Positions 36,234 through 46,299 of a stretch of 64,000 nt of DNA are shown piece after piece. Source of the DNA: CAWEWH01 sp963812775. GTDB taxonomy: Bacteria > Pseudomonadota > Alphaproteobacteria > Rhizobiales > Beijerinckiaceae. Numbering within the stretch: position 1 is the first letter of the stretch; the number at the start of each line of letters is the position of its first letter. The notes below the pieces were generated by a model. The model saw only the letters and a program-made list of their open reading frames with translations, had not been told where the DNA came from and ran no database searches. The DNA lies in NCBI GenBank assembly GCA_963812775.1, contig CAWEWH010000001.1, positions 1-64,000 on the forward strand. Direction: 5' to 3'. A program made the position numbers and the translations under genes.

Positions 36234-38025
36234 ATGCTTTCGCCGACCCGGCGCAGACTATTTCGGCTCGTTCTGGTGAAGCCGTCGCACTACGACGACG
36301 ACGGCTACGTCATCCAGTGGCTGCGCTCGCCGATCCCGGCGAATTCCCTGGCCTGCCTCTATGGGCTTGCCGTCGACTGCGCGCGAGCGCCAGTCGCTCG
36401 GCCCTGACGTCGACGCTCGACATCGTCGCCATCGACGAGACCAACCGGCGCATGCGCGCCGGAGCGCATCGCCCGCACGATCCGCCAAGGCCGGCGTCGG
36501 GATGGTCATGCTGGTCGGCGTGCAGTCGAACCAGTTCCCCCGCGCGCTCGACCTCGCCGCCGCGTTCCGCAAGACGCGGCGTCACCGTCGGCATCGGCGG
36601 CTTCCACGTCTCCGGCACGCTCTCCATGCTGCCGGCGATCGAGCCGAACGTGCAGCAGGCGCTCGACCTCGGCTGCCTTCGTCTTCGCCGGCGAGGCGGA
36701 GGAAGGCCGGCTCGAAGCAGGTGCTGGCGGACGCCGCCAACGGCGCGCCTGAAGCCGATCTACAATTTCATGGCGGACCTGCCGGGCATCGAGCGCGTGC
36801 CGATCCCGCATCTGCCGGCCGATGTCGTCAAGCGCACCTTCGGCGCCAATACCAGCTTCGATGCCGGCCGCGGCTGCCCCTTCCAGTGCTCGTTCTGCAC
36901 CATCATCAACGTGCAGGGCCGCAAGTCGCGCCGCCGCTCCGCCGACGACGTGGAGCGCATCATCCGCGAGAACGCCGCGCAGGGCGTGCGGCGCTTCTTC
37001 ATCACCGACGACAATTTCGCCCGCAACAAGGACTGGGAGATCATCTTCGACCGGCTGATCGAGATGCGCGAGCGTCGACGAAGATCGATCACGCGGCTCA
37101 TCATCCAGGTCGACACGCTCTGCCACCGGCTGCCGAACTTCATCGAGAAGGCGGCGCGCGCCGGCGTGCGGCGCGTCTTCATCGGGCTGGAGAACATCAG
37201 CCCCGACAACCTCGCCGCGGCCAAGAAGAAGCAGAACAAGATCACCGAGTACCGAAAGATGCTGCTCGCCTGGAAGCACGCCGAGCGTCATCACCTATTG
37301 CGGCTACATCCTCGGCTTCCCGAACGACACGCCCGAGCGCATCGAGCGCGACATCAAGGTCGGCGCAGCGCGAGCTGCCGATCGACCTCCTGGAATTCTT
37401 CTTCCTGACGCCGCTGCCCGGCTCGGAGGACCACAAGAAGCTTGTCGGAGAAGGGCAGGTCGGATGGACCCGGACCTCAACAAGTACGACCTGAACCACG
37501 CCGTGCACCGGCCACCCGACTGATGTCGCAAGGAGGAGTGGGAGGCCGCCTACTGGCGACGCCTGGGAGACATACTATTCCGACGAGCACGTCGAGCGCG
37601 TCATGCGCCGCGCCGCCGCGACCGGAGAACAGCGTCGGCAAGAGTGCTGTTCGTCCTCAACTGGTTCATCGGCTCGATCCGCATCGAGACGCATCCATCC
37701 GCTCGAATGCGGCTTCGTGCGCCTCAAGTTCCGCCGCGACCGGCGCGCAGCGGCATGCCGATCGAACCGGCGCTGGTCCTTCTATCCGCGCTTCCTCTGG
37801 GAAGTGGTCTCCAAGCAGGTCCGCTGGCTGTGGCTGTGGGGCCGTCAATACCGGCTCTATCGCGCCATCAAGGCCGACAAGCAGCGCCTCGCCTACATGG
37901 ACCAGGCGCTGATGCCGGTGATCGACGACGAGGCGGAGGAGCGCGAGCTGTTCAACACAGCGGAGGCCAAGGCCTTCGTCAGCCGCGAGAAGCATCTGGT
38001 GGACGTGCGCACCGGCACGGCATAA
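36234..38025 (+). CDS. B12-binding-domain radical SAM protein, frame disrupted as given
   Basis: The gene starts MLSPTRRRLFRLVLVKPSHY and shows a cobalamin-type N-terminal domain (TVGIGGFHVSGTLSM, QQALDLG) followed by the radical SAM motif GRGCPFQCSFCTIINVQGRK, with the CxxxCxxC cluster ligands. Downstream blocks FFITDDNFARNKDWEIIFDR, CGYILGFPNDTPERIERDIK and the C-terminal VRWLWLWGRQYRLYRAIKAD follow in different frames. The protein uses SAM and a 4Fe-4S cluster for radical chemistry on an unknown substrate. At least eight frame changes lie between 36400 and 37750; both ends are clean. It is followed 9 bases later by rnd. Confidence 0.8.
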
Positions 38026-38033
38026 GCCCGCCC

Positions 38034-39176
38034 ATGGATCTCATCGCCACCACCGACACCCTCGCCCAGGCCTGCGCGCGCTTCGCCCGCCACCCCTTCG
38101 TCACCGTCGACACGGAATTCCTGCGCGAGACGACCTACTATTCCAAGCTCTGCCTCGTGCAGATGGCCGGTCCCGACGAGGCGGTGCTCGTCGATCCCTT
38201 GGCCGACGGCATCGATCTCAAGCCGTTCTTCGCGCTGATGGACGATGCGCGCATCGAGAAGGTTTTCCATTCCGCCCGCCAGGACATCGAAATCGTCTGG
38301 CAGATGGGCTCGACCATCCCGCACCCGGTGTTCGACACCCAGGTCGCCGCCATGGTGTGCGGCTATGGCGACAGCGTCTCCTACGAGCAGCTCGTGGCCG
38401 ATCTCGCCAAGGCGCGCATCGACAAGTCGTCACGCTTCACCGACTGGTCGCGCCGGCCGCTCACCGAGCAGCAGCTCGCCTATGCGGTGTCGGACGTGAC
38501 GCATCTGCGCGTCGTCTATCAGGCGCTGCGCGCCGAGCTCGCCAAGACGCACCGCGAGGGCTGGCTCGCCGAGGAGATGGCCGTACTGACGGCGCCTGCG
38601 ACCTATGACCTCAAGCCCGATGATGCCTGGCAAAGGCTGAAGGGCCGCGTGCGCAAGCCGAAGGACATGGCGATCCTGATGGAGGTCGCCGCCTGGCGCG
38701 AGCGCGAGGCGCAGACCCGCAACGTGCCGCGCTCGCGCGTGCTGAAGGACGACGCGCTCATCGACGTGGTCACCCATGGGCCGAAATCGGTCGAGGCGCT
38801 CGGGCATCTGCGCTCCGTCCCCAACGGCTTCGAGCGCTCGCGGGCCGGCGGCGAGATCCTCGCCGCCGTGGCGCGCGGCCTGGCGCGCGATCCAAAGACC
38901 GTGCCGATGCCGGCTCGCGACCGCCGCCAGCCCAACGGCGCCACCGTCGACCTGCTCAAGGTGCTGCTGAAAGCCGTCGCCGAGGCCGAGCGGGTGGCGC
39001 CGAAAATCATCGCCACCGTCGACGAGCTCGAAGCCATCGCGGTCGACGACGCCGCCGACGTTCCTGCCATGCACGGCTGGCGCCGGCAGATTTTCGGCGA
39101 CAACGCCCTTGCGCTGAAGCACGGCAAGCTCGCGCTCGCGGTGGAGCGCGGACGCGTGAGGACGGTGGGGCGATAG
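38034..39176 (+). CDS. rnd: Ribonuclease D
   Basis: A 380-residue 3-prime exonuclease. The DEDD residues are placed as D and E in VTVDTEFLRETTYYSKLCL, D in VFHSARQDIEIVWQM, and Y...D in QLAYAVSDVTHLRVVY. An HRDC domain follows (VPRSRVLKDDALIDV). RNase D trims tRNA precursors and small stable RNAs. The start ATG at 38034 is 9 bases past the radical SAM stop. It converges with the ABC operon 24 bases downstream. Confidence 0.95.
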   Translation: MDLIATTDTLAQACARFARHPFVTVDTEFLRETTYYSKLCLVQMAGPDEAVLVDPLADGIDLKPFFALMDDARIEKVFHSARQDIEIVWQMGSTIPHPVFDTQVAAMVCGYGDSVSYEQLVADLAKARIDKSSRFTDWSRRPLTEQQLAYAVSDVTHLRVVYQALRAELAKTHREGWLAEEMAVLTAPATYDLKPDDAWQRLKGRVRKPKDMAILMEVAAWREREAQTRNVPRSRVLKDDALIDVVTHGPKSVEALGHLRSVPNGFERSRAGGEILAAVARGLARDPKTVPMPARDRRQPNGATVDLLKVLLKAVAEAERVAPKIIATVDELEAIAVDDAADVPAMHGWRRQIFGDNALALKHGKLALAVERGRVRTVGR

Positions 39177-39200
39177 AGCGCGTCCCGCGGCGCGAGGCGC

Positions 39201-40196
39201 TCAGCCGATCAGCGGATGGTGGCAGGCGACGAACCGCTCGGGCTTCAGCTCGGCGAGCGGCGGCTGCGCCTTCGTGCAAATCTCCGTGGCACGCGGGCAG
39301 CGCGGATGGAAACGGCATCCCGGCGGCGGCGCCATCGGCGACGGCGGCTCGCCGATCGGGATCAGTTCGGGGGGCGGCGCCTCGGGATCGGGCACCGGGA
39401 TGGCCGCAAGAAGCATCGCCGTGTAGGGGTGGGCCGGAGCGGCGAACAGCGGCTCGGTCGGGCCGACCTCGCACAGGCGGCCGAGATACATGACGGCGAC
39501 CCGGTCGCTCACCGCCTTCACGACGGCCAGGTCGTGGGCGATGAACATGAGGGTCAAGCCATAGCGCGCCTTCATGGCCTCGAGCAGGTTGAGGATCTGG
39601 GCGCGGATCGACACGTCCAGCGCCGATACCGGTTCGTCGCAGACGATGAGCTCGGGGTCGAGGATGAGGCTGCGGGCGATGCAGATGCGCTGGCACTGGC
39701 CGCCGGAGAATTCGTGCGGCAGCCGTCCGAGCGTCAGATCGGGATCGAGGCCGACCGCGCCGAGCACCTCCCGCACCCGCCGGTCGCGCTCCGCCTTGTC
39801 GGTGACGCCCGCAATGATGAGCGGCTCGGCCAGGATCTCGGCGATGCGCCGGCGCGGATTGAGCGAGGCGATGGGGTCCTGGAAGATGATCTGCAGGCGC
39901 CGCCGCATGGCGCGCAGCGCCGGGCCCTTCATGGCCGTGAGCTCGGCGCCGTCGAAGGTGACCGTGCCGGACTTCTCGCGGATCAGCCGCAGCACGGTGC
40001 GCGCCAAGGTCGACTTGCCGCAGCCGGACTCGCCGACGAGGCCCAGCGTTTCGCCTGCCTTCACGACCAAGCTCACATCGGAGACCGCGTGAACGACACG
40101 GTCGCCGACCGGAAACTCGACGACAAGATTACGGACCGTCAGAAGCGGCTCTTTCGTCGGCACGGCGCCGGCGGTGCGGACCATGGGGGCTGTCAC
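39201..40196 (-). CDS. Dipeptide/oligopeptide ABC transporter ATPase (DppF/OppF-like)
   Basis: A 331-residue ATPase. Walker A is in LGLVGESGCGKSTLARTVLR, Q-loop FQDPIASLNPRRR, signature HEFSGGQCQRICIARSLILD (SGGQ), Walker B IVCDEPVSALDVS and H-loop FIAHDLAVV. The C-terminal oligopeptide ABC extension carries CRFHPRCPRATEIC and ends ACHHPLIG, whose cysteines are typical. GTG at 40196 with AAGGTGG upstream is the probable start; ATG at 40184 is an alternative. It is the last gene of the operon. Confidence 0.93.
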   Translation of the reverse strand: MTAPMVRTAGAVPTKEPLLTVRNLVVEFPVGDRVVHAVSDVSLVVKAGETLGLVGESGCGKSTLARTVLRLIREKSGTVTFDGAELTAMKGPALRAMRRRLQIIFQDPIASLNPRRRIAEILAEPLIIAGVTDKAERDRRVREVLGAVGLDPDLTLGRLPHEFSGGQCQRICIARSLILDPELIVCDEPVSALDVSIRAQILNLLEAMKARYGLTLMFIAHDLAVVKAVSDRVAVMYLGRLCEVGPTEPLFAAPAHPYTAMLLAAIPVPDPEAPPPELIPIGEPPSPMAPPPGCRFHPRCPRATEICTKAQPPLAELKPERFVACHHPLIG

Positions 40197-40197
40197 G

Positions 40198-41187
40198 TCA
40201 TGCCACCTTGGCGGCTGCGACGAGCGGATGCCAGCAGGCGAAGCGATGCGACGCGCCCTCGAAGGCGAGCGCCGGCTTGGCCTCGCGGCAGCGCTCGCCC
40301 ACGTGCGGGCAGCGCGGCGCAAAGGCACATCCCGGAAGGCGGCGGGTCGGATCGGGCGGCAGGCCGGCGATGGCGGTGAGCGGCGTATGGGGCGGCGCAT
40401 CGATCTTGGGGATCGCCGCCATCAGGGCCGCCGTGTAGGGCATGCGCATCGACTTGAACAGCGTCGTCGTCGCCGCCTGCTCGACGATGCGCCCGGCATA
40501 CATCACCGCCACCTCGTCGGTCCGTCCCGCGACGACGCCGAGATCGTGGGTGATGAGGATCATCGCCATGTGACGCTGGCGCTGCTCGCGGGCCAGGAGA
40601 TCGAGGATCTGCGCCTGCACGGTCACGTCGAGGGCGGTCGTCGGTTCGTCGGCGATGAGCAGCTTCGGCTCGCACGACAGCGCAATGGCGATGACGACGC
40701 GCTGGCGCATGCCGCCCGACAATTCGTGCGGATATTGCTTGAGCCGCTGCGCCGGGCTCGGGATGCCGACCTCGGTCAAGAGCGCAACGGCGCGCGCCAC
40801 GGCCGCGGCATGGTCCATGCCGAGATGCTCCTGCAGCGTCTCGATGAGCTGCGTGCCGATGGTGAGGACCGGATTGAGCGAGGTCATCGGGTCCTGGAAC
40901 ACCACCGCGATGGAACGGCCGCGCAGCCGGCGCAACGCCTGCGGCGCGAGCCGCGTCAGCTCGCGGCCGTCGAAAGTGACGCGGCCGCTGAGCGTCGCCT
41001 TCTTGGGCAGGAGCTGCAGGATGGCCCGCGACAGCATGGTCTTGCCGGACCCCGACTCGCCGACGATGCCGAGCGCCCGCCCCGGCGCCAGCACGAGGTC
41101 GACGCCATCGACGGCGCGCAGCAGACCGCGCGGCGTCGGCAGGTCGACAGTGACGTTCTCGACGGAAAGAAGCGGCGCCGCAGTCAC
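40198..41187 (-). CDS. Dipeptide/oligopeptide ABC transporter ATPase (DppD/OppD-like)
   Basis: A 329-residue ATPase with Walker A (LGIVGESGSGKTMLSRAILQ), FQDPMTSLNPVLT, signature HELSGGMRQRVVIAIALS, Walker B LLIADEPTTALDVT and LITHDLGVV, plus the C-terminal cysteine extension (CAFAPRCPHVGERC). With the DppF-like partner it powers the permease pair. GTG start overlaps the stop of the upstream permease as GTGA, indicating translational coupling. Confidence 0.93.
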   Translation of the reverse strand: MTAAPLLSVENVTVDLPTPRGLLRAVDGVDLVLAPGRALGIVGESGSGKTMLSRAILQLLPKKATLSGRVTFDGRELTRLAPQALRRLRGRSIAVVFQDPMTSLNPVLTIGTQLIETLQEHLGMDHAAAVARAVALLTEVGIPSPAQRLKQYPHELSGGMRQRVVIAIALSCEPKLLIADEPTTALDVTVQAQILDLLAREQRQRHMAMILITHDLGVVAGRTDEVAVMYAGRIVEQAATTTLFKSMRMPYTAALMAAIPKIDAPPHTPLTAIAGLPPDPTRRLPGCAFAPRCPHVGERCREAKPALAFEGASHRFACWHPLVAAAKVA

Positions 41188-42050
41188 AGCGCGCTCTGGC
41201 GGGGATCGGTCATGGCGCGCAGCTTGTCGCCGATCACGTTGAACGACAGCACGGTCAGGAACATCACGGCTGACGGCAGGAAGGCGATCAGCGGCGCCGA
41301 TTCCAGCGCCTCGCGGCCTTCGGCGATCATGCTGCCCCAGCTCGGCGCCGGCGGCGGCACGCCGAGCCCGAGGAAGCTCAGCGCTCCCTCGACCACGATG
41401 GTCACGGCCACGGCGAGGAGGAAGAACGCCAACGTCGGCAGGAAGGCGTTGGGCAGAAGCTCGCGCAGCAGGATGCGGCCGTCGGTGGCGCCGAGCGCCC
41501 GAGCGGCGGTGATGAACTCGCGCGGCGCGATGGCAAGCGTGGTGGCGCGGGCGACGCGCATGAACGGCGGGATCGACAGGATGCCGATGGTAAGGGTGAT
41601 GTTGGTGACCGACTGGCCGAGATAGGCGGTGATGGCGAGGGCAAGCACGAGGGGTGGAAAGGCGAGCAGCACGTCGGCGACAGACACCAGGCCCTGCTCG
41701 AGGCGGCCCTTGAAGTAGCCGGCAAGCATGCCGAGCGTGCCGCCGATCAGCAGGCCGATGAGCGGCGCCAGCAGGCCGACGGTGAGCGAGACGCGCCCCC
41801 CGTAGATCAGGCGCGCCAGCATGTCGCGGCCGAGGCTGTCGGTGCCGAGCCAATGAGCGGCGCTGGGCCCGGCCCGACGGTCGAGCATGTCCATGTCGGT
41901 CGGCGACTCGACTAACAGGTCCGCGAAGGCGGCGGCCAGCGACAGAACCACGAGCCAGATGGCGGCGGCCCAGAACAGCCCGCCGAGGCTGCGGCGCTTC
42001 CTGACGGGGCTGACGGCGGCAGTGTCGATGTCGAGATCAAGCGCGACCAT
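41184..42050 (-). CDS. Peptide ABC transporter permease (DppC-like)
   Basis: A 288-residue inner-membrane permease with the DppC order: N-terminal helix (LFWAAAIWLVVLSLAAAFA), HWLGTDSLGRDMLARLIYGG, and the EAA loop in AARALGATDGRILLRELLPN. About six helices are present. It pairs with the DppB-like permease; the two genes overlap by 14 bases. Confidence 0.93.
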   Translation of the reverse strand: MVALDLDIDTAAVSPVRKRRSLGGLFWAAAIWLVVLSLAAAFADLLVESPTDMDMLDRRAGPSAAHWLGTDSLGRDMLARLIYGGRVSLTVGLLAPLIGLLIGGTLGMLAGYFKGRLEQGLVSVADVLLAFPPLVLALAITAYLGQSVTNITLTIGILSIPPFMRVARATTLAIAPREFITAARALGATDGRILLRELLPNAFLPTLAFFLLAVAVTIVVEGALSFLGLGVPPPAPSWGSMIAEGREALESAPLIAFLPSAVMFLTVLSFNVIGDKLRAMTDPRQSAL

Positions 42051-42986
42051 GGCGGATCCTCGGATCGAGCACGGCGTAGAGCAGGTCGACGATGAAATTG
42101 ACGATGACGAAGCCGGCGGCCACGAACAAGACGACGCCCTGCAACATGATGAAATCGCGCGCGTAGATGGCCGTCACCAACAGGCGGCCGATGCCGGGCA
42201 GCGCGAATATCGTCTCGACGATGAGCGCCCCGCCGATGAGGCGGCCGATATTGATGCCCGCGATGGTGACCAGCGTGAGCGAGGAAGGCTTCAAGGCGTG
42301 CACGAGGAGGATGCGCGCCGGCTTCAGGCCCTTGGCCTTGGCCATGGCGATGTAGTCCTCCTGCAAGGTCGAGATCATATCGGAGCGCAGCACGCGCATC
42401 AGCACCGGCCACTCGGAGAAGGCGAGCGTCATGGCGGGCAGGATGAAGGCGCGCAGATTGCCCCACGGGTCTTCGGCGAACGGCACGTAGCCGGTGGCCG
42501 GCAGCCACCGAGCTGCACCGCGAACAAGTAGATGAGGAGGATCGCCACCATGAAATTGGGCAGCGACAGCTTGGCGAAGGCAGCGCCGCTCATGAAGCGA
42601 TCGAAAGGCCCGCCGGCGCGGACGGCGCACAGGATGGCGATCGGGATGGCGAGGCTGAAGGCGAAGAACTGCGCGATGAGCATCAGCTCGATGGACACCG
42701 GCAAGCGATGCAGGATGGCGTTGAGGACGGTCTCGCCGGTGCGGAAGGAACGGCCGAGATCGCCTTGCAGGAGGCCCCCGAACCACACGAGGTAGCGCTG
42801 CCACAGCGGCTGATCGAGGCCCATATCGGCGCGCAGCGCAGCGACCGCCTCCGGCGTCGCGTCGAAGCCCAGCATCGCGAGAGCAAGGTCGCCGGGCAGC
42901 AGCGCGGCGATCAGGAAGGTCAGCAGTGAGACCGCGACCAGGACGGGCGCCAGCGTCAGCAGCCGGCGCCCCACCAATCCCCCCAT
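42037..42986 (-). CDS. Peptide ABC transporter permease (DppB-like), one frameshift
   Basis: The N-terminus (GRRLLTLAPVLVAVSLLTFL, LGLDQPLWQRYLVWFGGLLQ minus its first residue, GDLGRSFRTGETVL) and the C-terminus (YIAMAKAKGLKPARILLVHA with the EAA loop; FALPGIGRLLVTAIYARDF) are standard DppB. One missing base near 42509 separates FAVQLG from WLPATGYVPFAEDPW; restoring it gives 316 residues. The gene starts six bases after the binding protein stop. Confidence 0.9.
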
Positions 42987-42992
42987 GGACCG

Positions 42993-44530
42993 TTACTCCA
43001 CCCAGGTCATGGAGACGTCGAGCGACGCCGTAGAACATTTTCGGCAAGCCCTTCAGCTTGGCCTTCGAGATCGCGTAGTAGGTGTTCTGCGCCGTCCAGT
43101 ACCAGATCGCTTCCTTGTTGAGGATGCGAGAGATGGCGCAATAGTGTTCCGACCGCTTGTCGCGATCGGGGGTCGAGCGGGCCTTCTGCAGCAGATCGTC
43201 CAGTTCCGGGCTCGGATAGCCGGCGAGCGCCGACGTGCTGCCGGAATGGAAGTTGGCGTACATTTGCAGGTCGGGGTCCGGGAAGTCGATGATGCGCCAC
43301 GGCGTCAGGTCGAACTTGCGCTGGAAGGCACGCGCTCGGGATCGTCGCCTGATCGACCTGGTCCAGCTCCATCTCGGCACCGACCTGCTTCCAGAACTGT
43401 TGCAGAATCTGCCCGGTGGTGCGCCCGCGCGGCGTCGCCGTGACGAGCATCTTGAATTTCACCGGCTTGCCGTATTCCTGCAGGAGGGCCTTGGCCTTGG
43501 CCGGGTCGAACGGGAGGGCGCCGTCGTCCTTGCACTTCACCCAGGAGCCCTCGCCGTAGGGGTTGGTGGCGACGAGACCGAGGCCGCCCGAGATGACTTC
43601 CCGCATCTTCTGCTTGTCGATGGCCATGACCAGGGCCTGACGCACGCGCACGTCGTCGAAAGGCGCAACCTTGGTGTTGAAGGCGGCGACCGCGGCTCCG
43701 GAGCCGGTATATTCGTGCACCGTCAGGTTCTTGTCGGTCCTCGCCTTCTTGATGAACTCGTGGTCGTAGCCGTCATTCCAGATGATGTCGCTTTCGCCGG
43801 CCATCAGGCTCGCGAAGCGCGCCTGGCTGTCGGGCAAGGGGCGCATGACGACGCGGTCGAGATAGGGCTTGCCCTTGTCCCAGTAGTTCGGATTCTTCTC
43901 CAGCACCATGCGGTCGCCAGCCGCCCACGATTTCACCACGAACGGCCCGGTGCCAACGGGGTTGCGATTGTAGTCGTCGCCCTTGGCTTGCCAGGCTGTC
44001 GGCGAATGCACCGCATTGTTGGAGGTCGCGAGCGACAAAGTCTCCGGGAACATCGTGGCGGGATCCCTGAGCGTGTAGGTCACCGTGAGATCGTCCACCA
44101 CGTCGACGCTCAGGATGTTGGCGATGTAGATGGCGCAGCGGCACTTGTTGGCCGGGTCCTTTTGGCGATCGATATTGGCCTTGAGCGCCTGGGCGTTGAA
44201 CGGCGTCCCGTCATGGAACGTGACGTTCGGCCGGAGCTTGAAGGTCCATTTCTTGAAGTCCTCGGAGACCTGCCATTCAGTGGCCAGCCTCGGCTGCGCC
44301 TTGCCGTCGTTGTCGAGGCGGGTGAGCGTGTCGAAGATCAGCGACGATGCCATGTGGCCGGCGGTGTCGTAGACGCCGACCTTCACCGGGTCGAAGCCGG
44401 CGATGTCGAGCTCCAGCCCGACCGTGATCGACCCACCCTGCTTCTGCGCCTGCGCAGCAGGCGCGAAGGCGAGCATGCCGAGCGCGACGACCGCGGCCGC
44501 CTGCGCCAGCATGATCTTACGTATTGCCAT
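42993..44530 (-). CDS. Peptide-type ABC substrate-binding protein, copy 1, two frameshifts
   Basis: A family 5 (DppA/OppA type) binding protein. It starts MAIRKIMLAQAAAVVALGML with a cleavable signal ending AQAQ, then QGGSITVGLELDIAGFDPVK and HMASSLIFDTLTRLDNDG, the family hallmark region. Extra bases near 43335 (ATC[C]CGAGCG) and 43022 break the frame; removing both gives 511 residues ending MFYGV..DVS.TWVE, matching copy 2. AAGGAGAGG precedes the ATG. It would bind a peptide or other small ligand in the periplasm. It is closely related to copy 2 upstream. Confidence 0.9.
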
Positions 44531-44663
44531 TGAACCTCTCCTTACCCTCGCGCCTATCGAGCGCGTTCGACGGCACCTTAGTGAGTTGGACGGCGGCGCG
44601 AAAGCGGCCGCCACGCGAAAGTGAAGGTCGGGCCCGGGAACGCGCGCAGCCGGGACATGAAGG

Positions 44664-46205
44664 CTATTCCAGCCACGTCCGCGACACGTCGATGATGCCG
44701 AAGTACATCTTCGGCAGCCCCTTCAGCTTCGCCTTTGAAACGGCGAAATAGGTGTTTTGGGAGGTCCAGAACCAGATCGCCTCTCTGTTGAGGAGGCGGG
44801 CGACGGCACAATAGTCCTCCGTCCGCGCCGCCCGGTCGGGCGTCGAGCGGGCCCGCACCAGGAGGGCATCGAGCTCTGGATTGGAGTAGTTGGCGAGGGC
44901 AGAGGGGCTACCGGTGTGGAAATTGGCGAACATCTGGACGTTGGGATCCGGACTGTCGACGATACGCCACGGCGTGATGTCGAACTTGCGCTGGAAGCCG
45001 CGCGCCGCGATGGTCGCCTGGTCGACCTGCTCGATCTCCATGTCGGCGCCGACCTGCTTCCAGAATTGCTGCAGCACTTGACCGGTGTTGCGACCACGGG
45101 GGGTCGCCGTCACGATCATCTTGAATTTCACCGGCTTGCCGTAGTCCTGCAACAATGCCCTCGCCCGAGCGGGATCATATGGCAGGGCGCCGTCGTCCTT
45201 GCACTTGACCCACGAGCCGTCGCCGAAGGGGTTGCTGGCGGGTTTCGACAGCCCGCCCGACATGATGTCGGAGAGTTTCGACTTATCGATGGCCATCACC
45301 AGGGCCTGGCGCACGCGCACGTCGTCGAGGGGCGGCACCTTCGTGTTCATGGCGTAAACGTTCGCACCCGAGCCCGTATATTCATGGAGGGTGAGGGTCT
45401 TGTCGGCCTTGACCTTCTTGAGGTTCTCGTAATCGGCGGGGTCGTCCCAGATGATGTCGGACTCCCCCGCCAGCAGGCTCGCGAACCGCGCCTGCTGATC
45501 CTGAAGGGGGCGCATGACAACGCGGTCGAGATAGGGCTTCCCCTTGTCCCAGTAGTCGGGGTTCCTCTCCAGCACCATGCGGTCGCCCGCCGTCCAGGAC
45601 TTCAGGATGAACGGCCCCGTCCCCACCGGATTGCGGTTGTAGTCGTCGCCCTTTGTCTGCCAGGCCGTTGGAGATTGGACGACATTGTTGGCAATGGCAG
45701 CCGCCAGCAGCTCCGGCAACGCCAAGCCAGGGTCCTGCAGGGCGTAGGTGACGGTGAGATCGTCCACCACCTCGATGTTCAAGAGATTGCTGATGTAGAA
45801 GGCGCAGGAGCACTTGTTCTTCGGATCCTTCTGGCGGTCGAAATTGGCCTTGAGCGCCTGAGCATTGAACGGCGTCCCGTCATGGAACTTGACGTTCGGC
45901 CGCAGCTTGAAGGTCCATTTCTTGAAGTCCTCGGAAGCCTGCCATTCGATAGCCAGCTTCGGCCGCGCCCTGCCGTCCTCATCGAGGGAGGTGAGCGTGT
46001 CGAAGATCAGCGAGGCCGCCATGTTGCCGGACGCGGCGAAGACACCGACCTTGAGGGGATCGAAGCCGGCGATGTCGGACTCCAGCCCCACATTGATCGA
46101 GCCCCCCTGCTTTTGCGCGTGCGCCGTCCCGGCGCCGAAAGCCAGACCAAAACCCAACGCGACGGCAATGACCGTCGCGCCGGCAGCCGATGTCGACTTC
46201 GCCAT
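44664..46205 (-). CDS. Peptide-type ABC substrate-binding protein, copy 2
   Basis: A 513-residue family 5 binding protein with a signal peptide (ATVIAVALGFGLAFGAGTAHA) and body parallel to copy 1 along its whole length (QGGSINVGLESDIAGFDPLK, FHDGTPFNAQALKANFDRQK, GTGPFILKSWTAGDRMVLER, STPDRAARTEDYCAVARLLN). It ends IDVSRTWLE. Both copies share paired cysteines (KCSCAFYI here, KCRCAIYI in copy 1, and VKCKDDGALP). GGGGAGAG precedes the ATG. It is the first gene of the operon; a 133-base gap separates it from copy 1. Confidence 0.93.
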   Translation of the reverse strand: MAKSTSAAGATVIAVALGFGLAFGAGTAHAQKQGGSINVGLESDIAGFDPLKVGVFAASGNMAASLIFDTLTSLDEDGRARPKLAIEWQASEDFKKWTFKLRPNVKFHDGTPFNAQALKANFDRQKDPKNKCSCAFYISNLLNIEVVDDLTVTYALQDPGLALPELLAAAIANNVVQSPTAWQTKGDDYNRNPVGTGPFILKSWTAGDRMVLERNPDYWDKGKPYLDRVVMRPLQDQQARFASLLAGESDIIWDDPADYENLKKVKADKTLTLHEYTGSGANVYAMNTKVPPLDDVRVRQALVMAIDKSKLSDIMSGGLSKPASNPFGDGSWVKCKDDGALPYDPARARALLQDYGKPVKFKMIVTATPRGRNTGQVLQQFWKQVGADMEIEQVDQATIAARGFQRKFDITPWRIVDSPDPNVQMFANFHTGSPSALANYSNPELDALLVRARSTPDRAARTEDYCAVARLLNREAIWFWTSQNTYFAVSKAKLKGLPKMYFGIIDVSRTWLE

Positions 46206-46299
46206 GATGACTCTCCCCTTCCGCCGTGGCTCTTCGGGGCTCACGTTGACGGCATCCTACGACGAAAAACGAGGCGCCGGGAACTGCCTTCGCGGGAGG

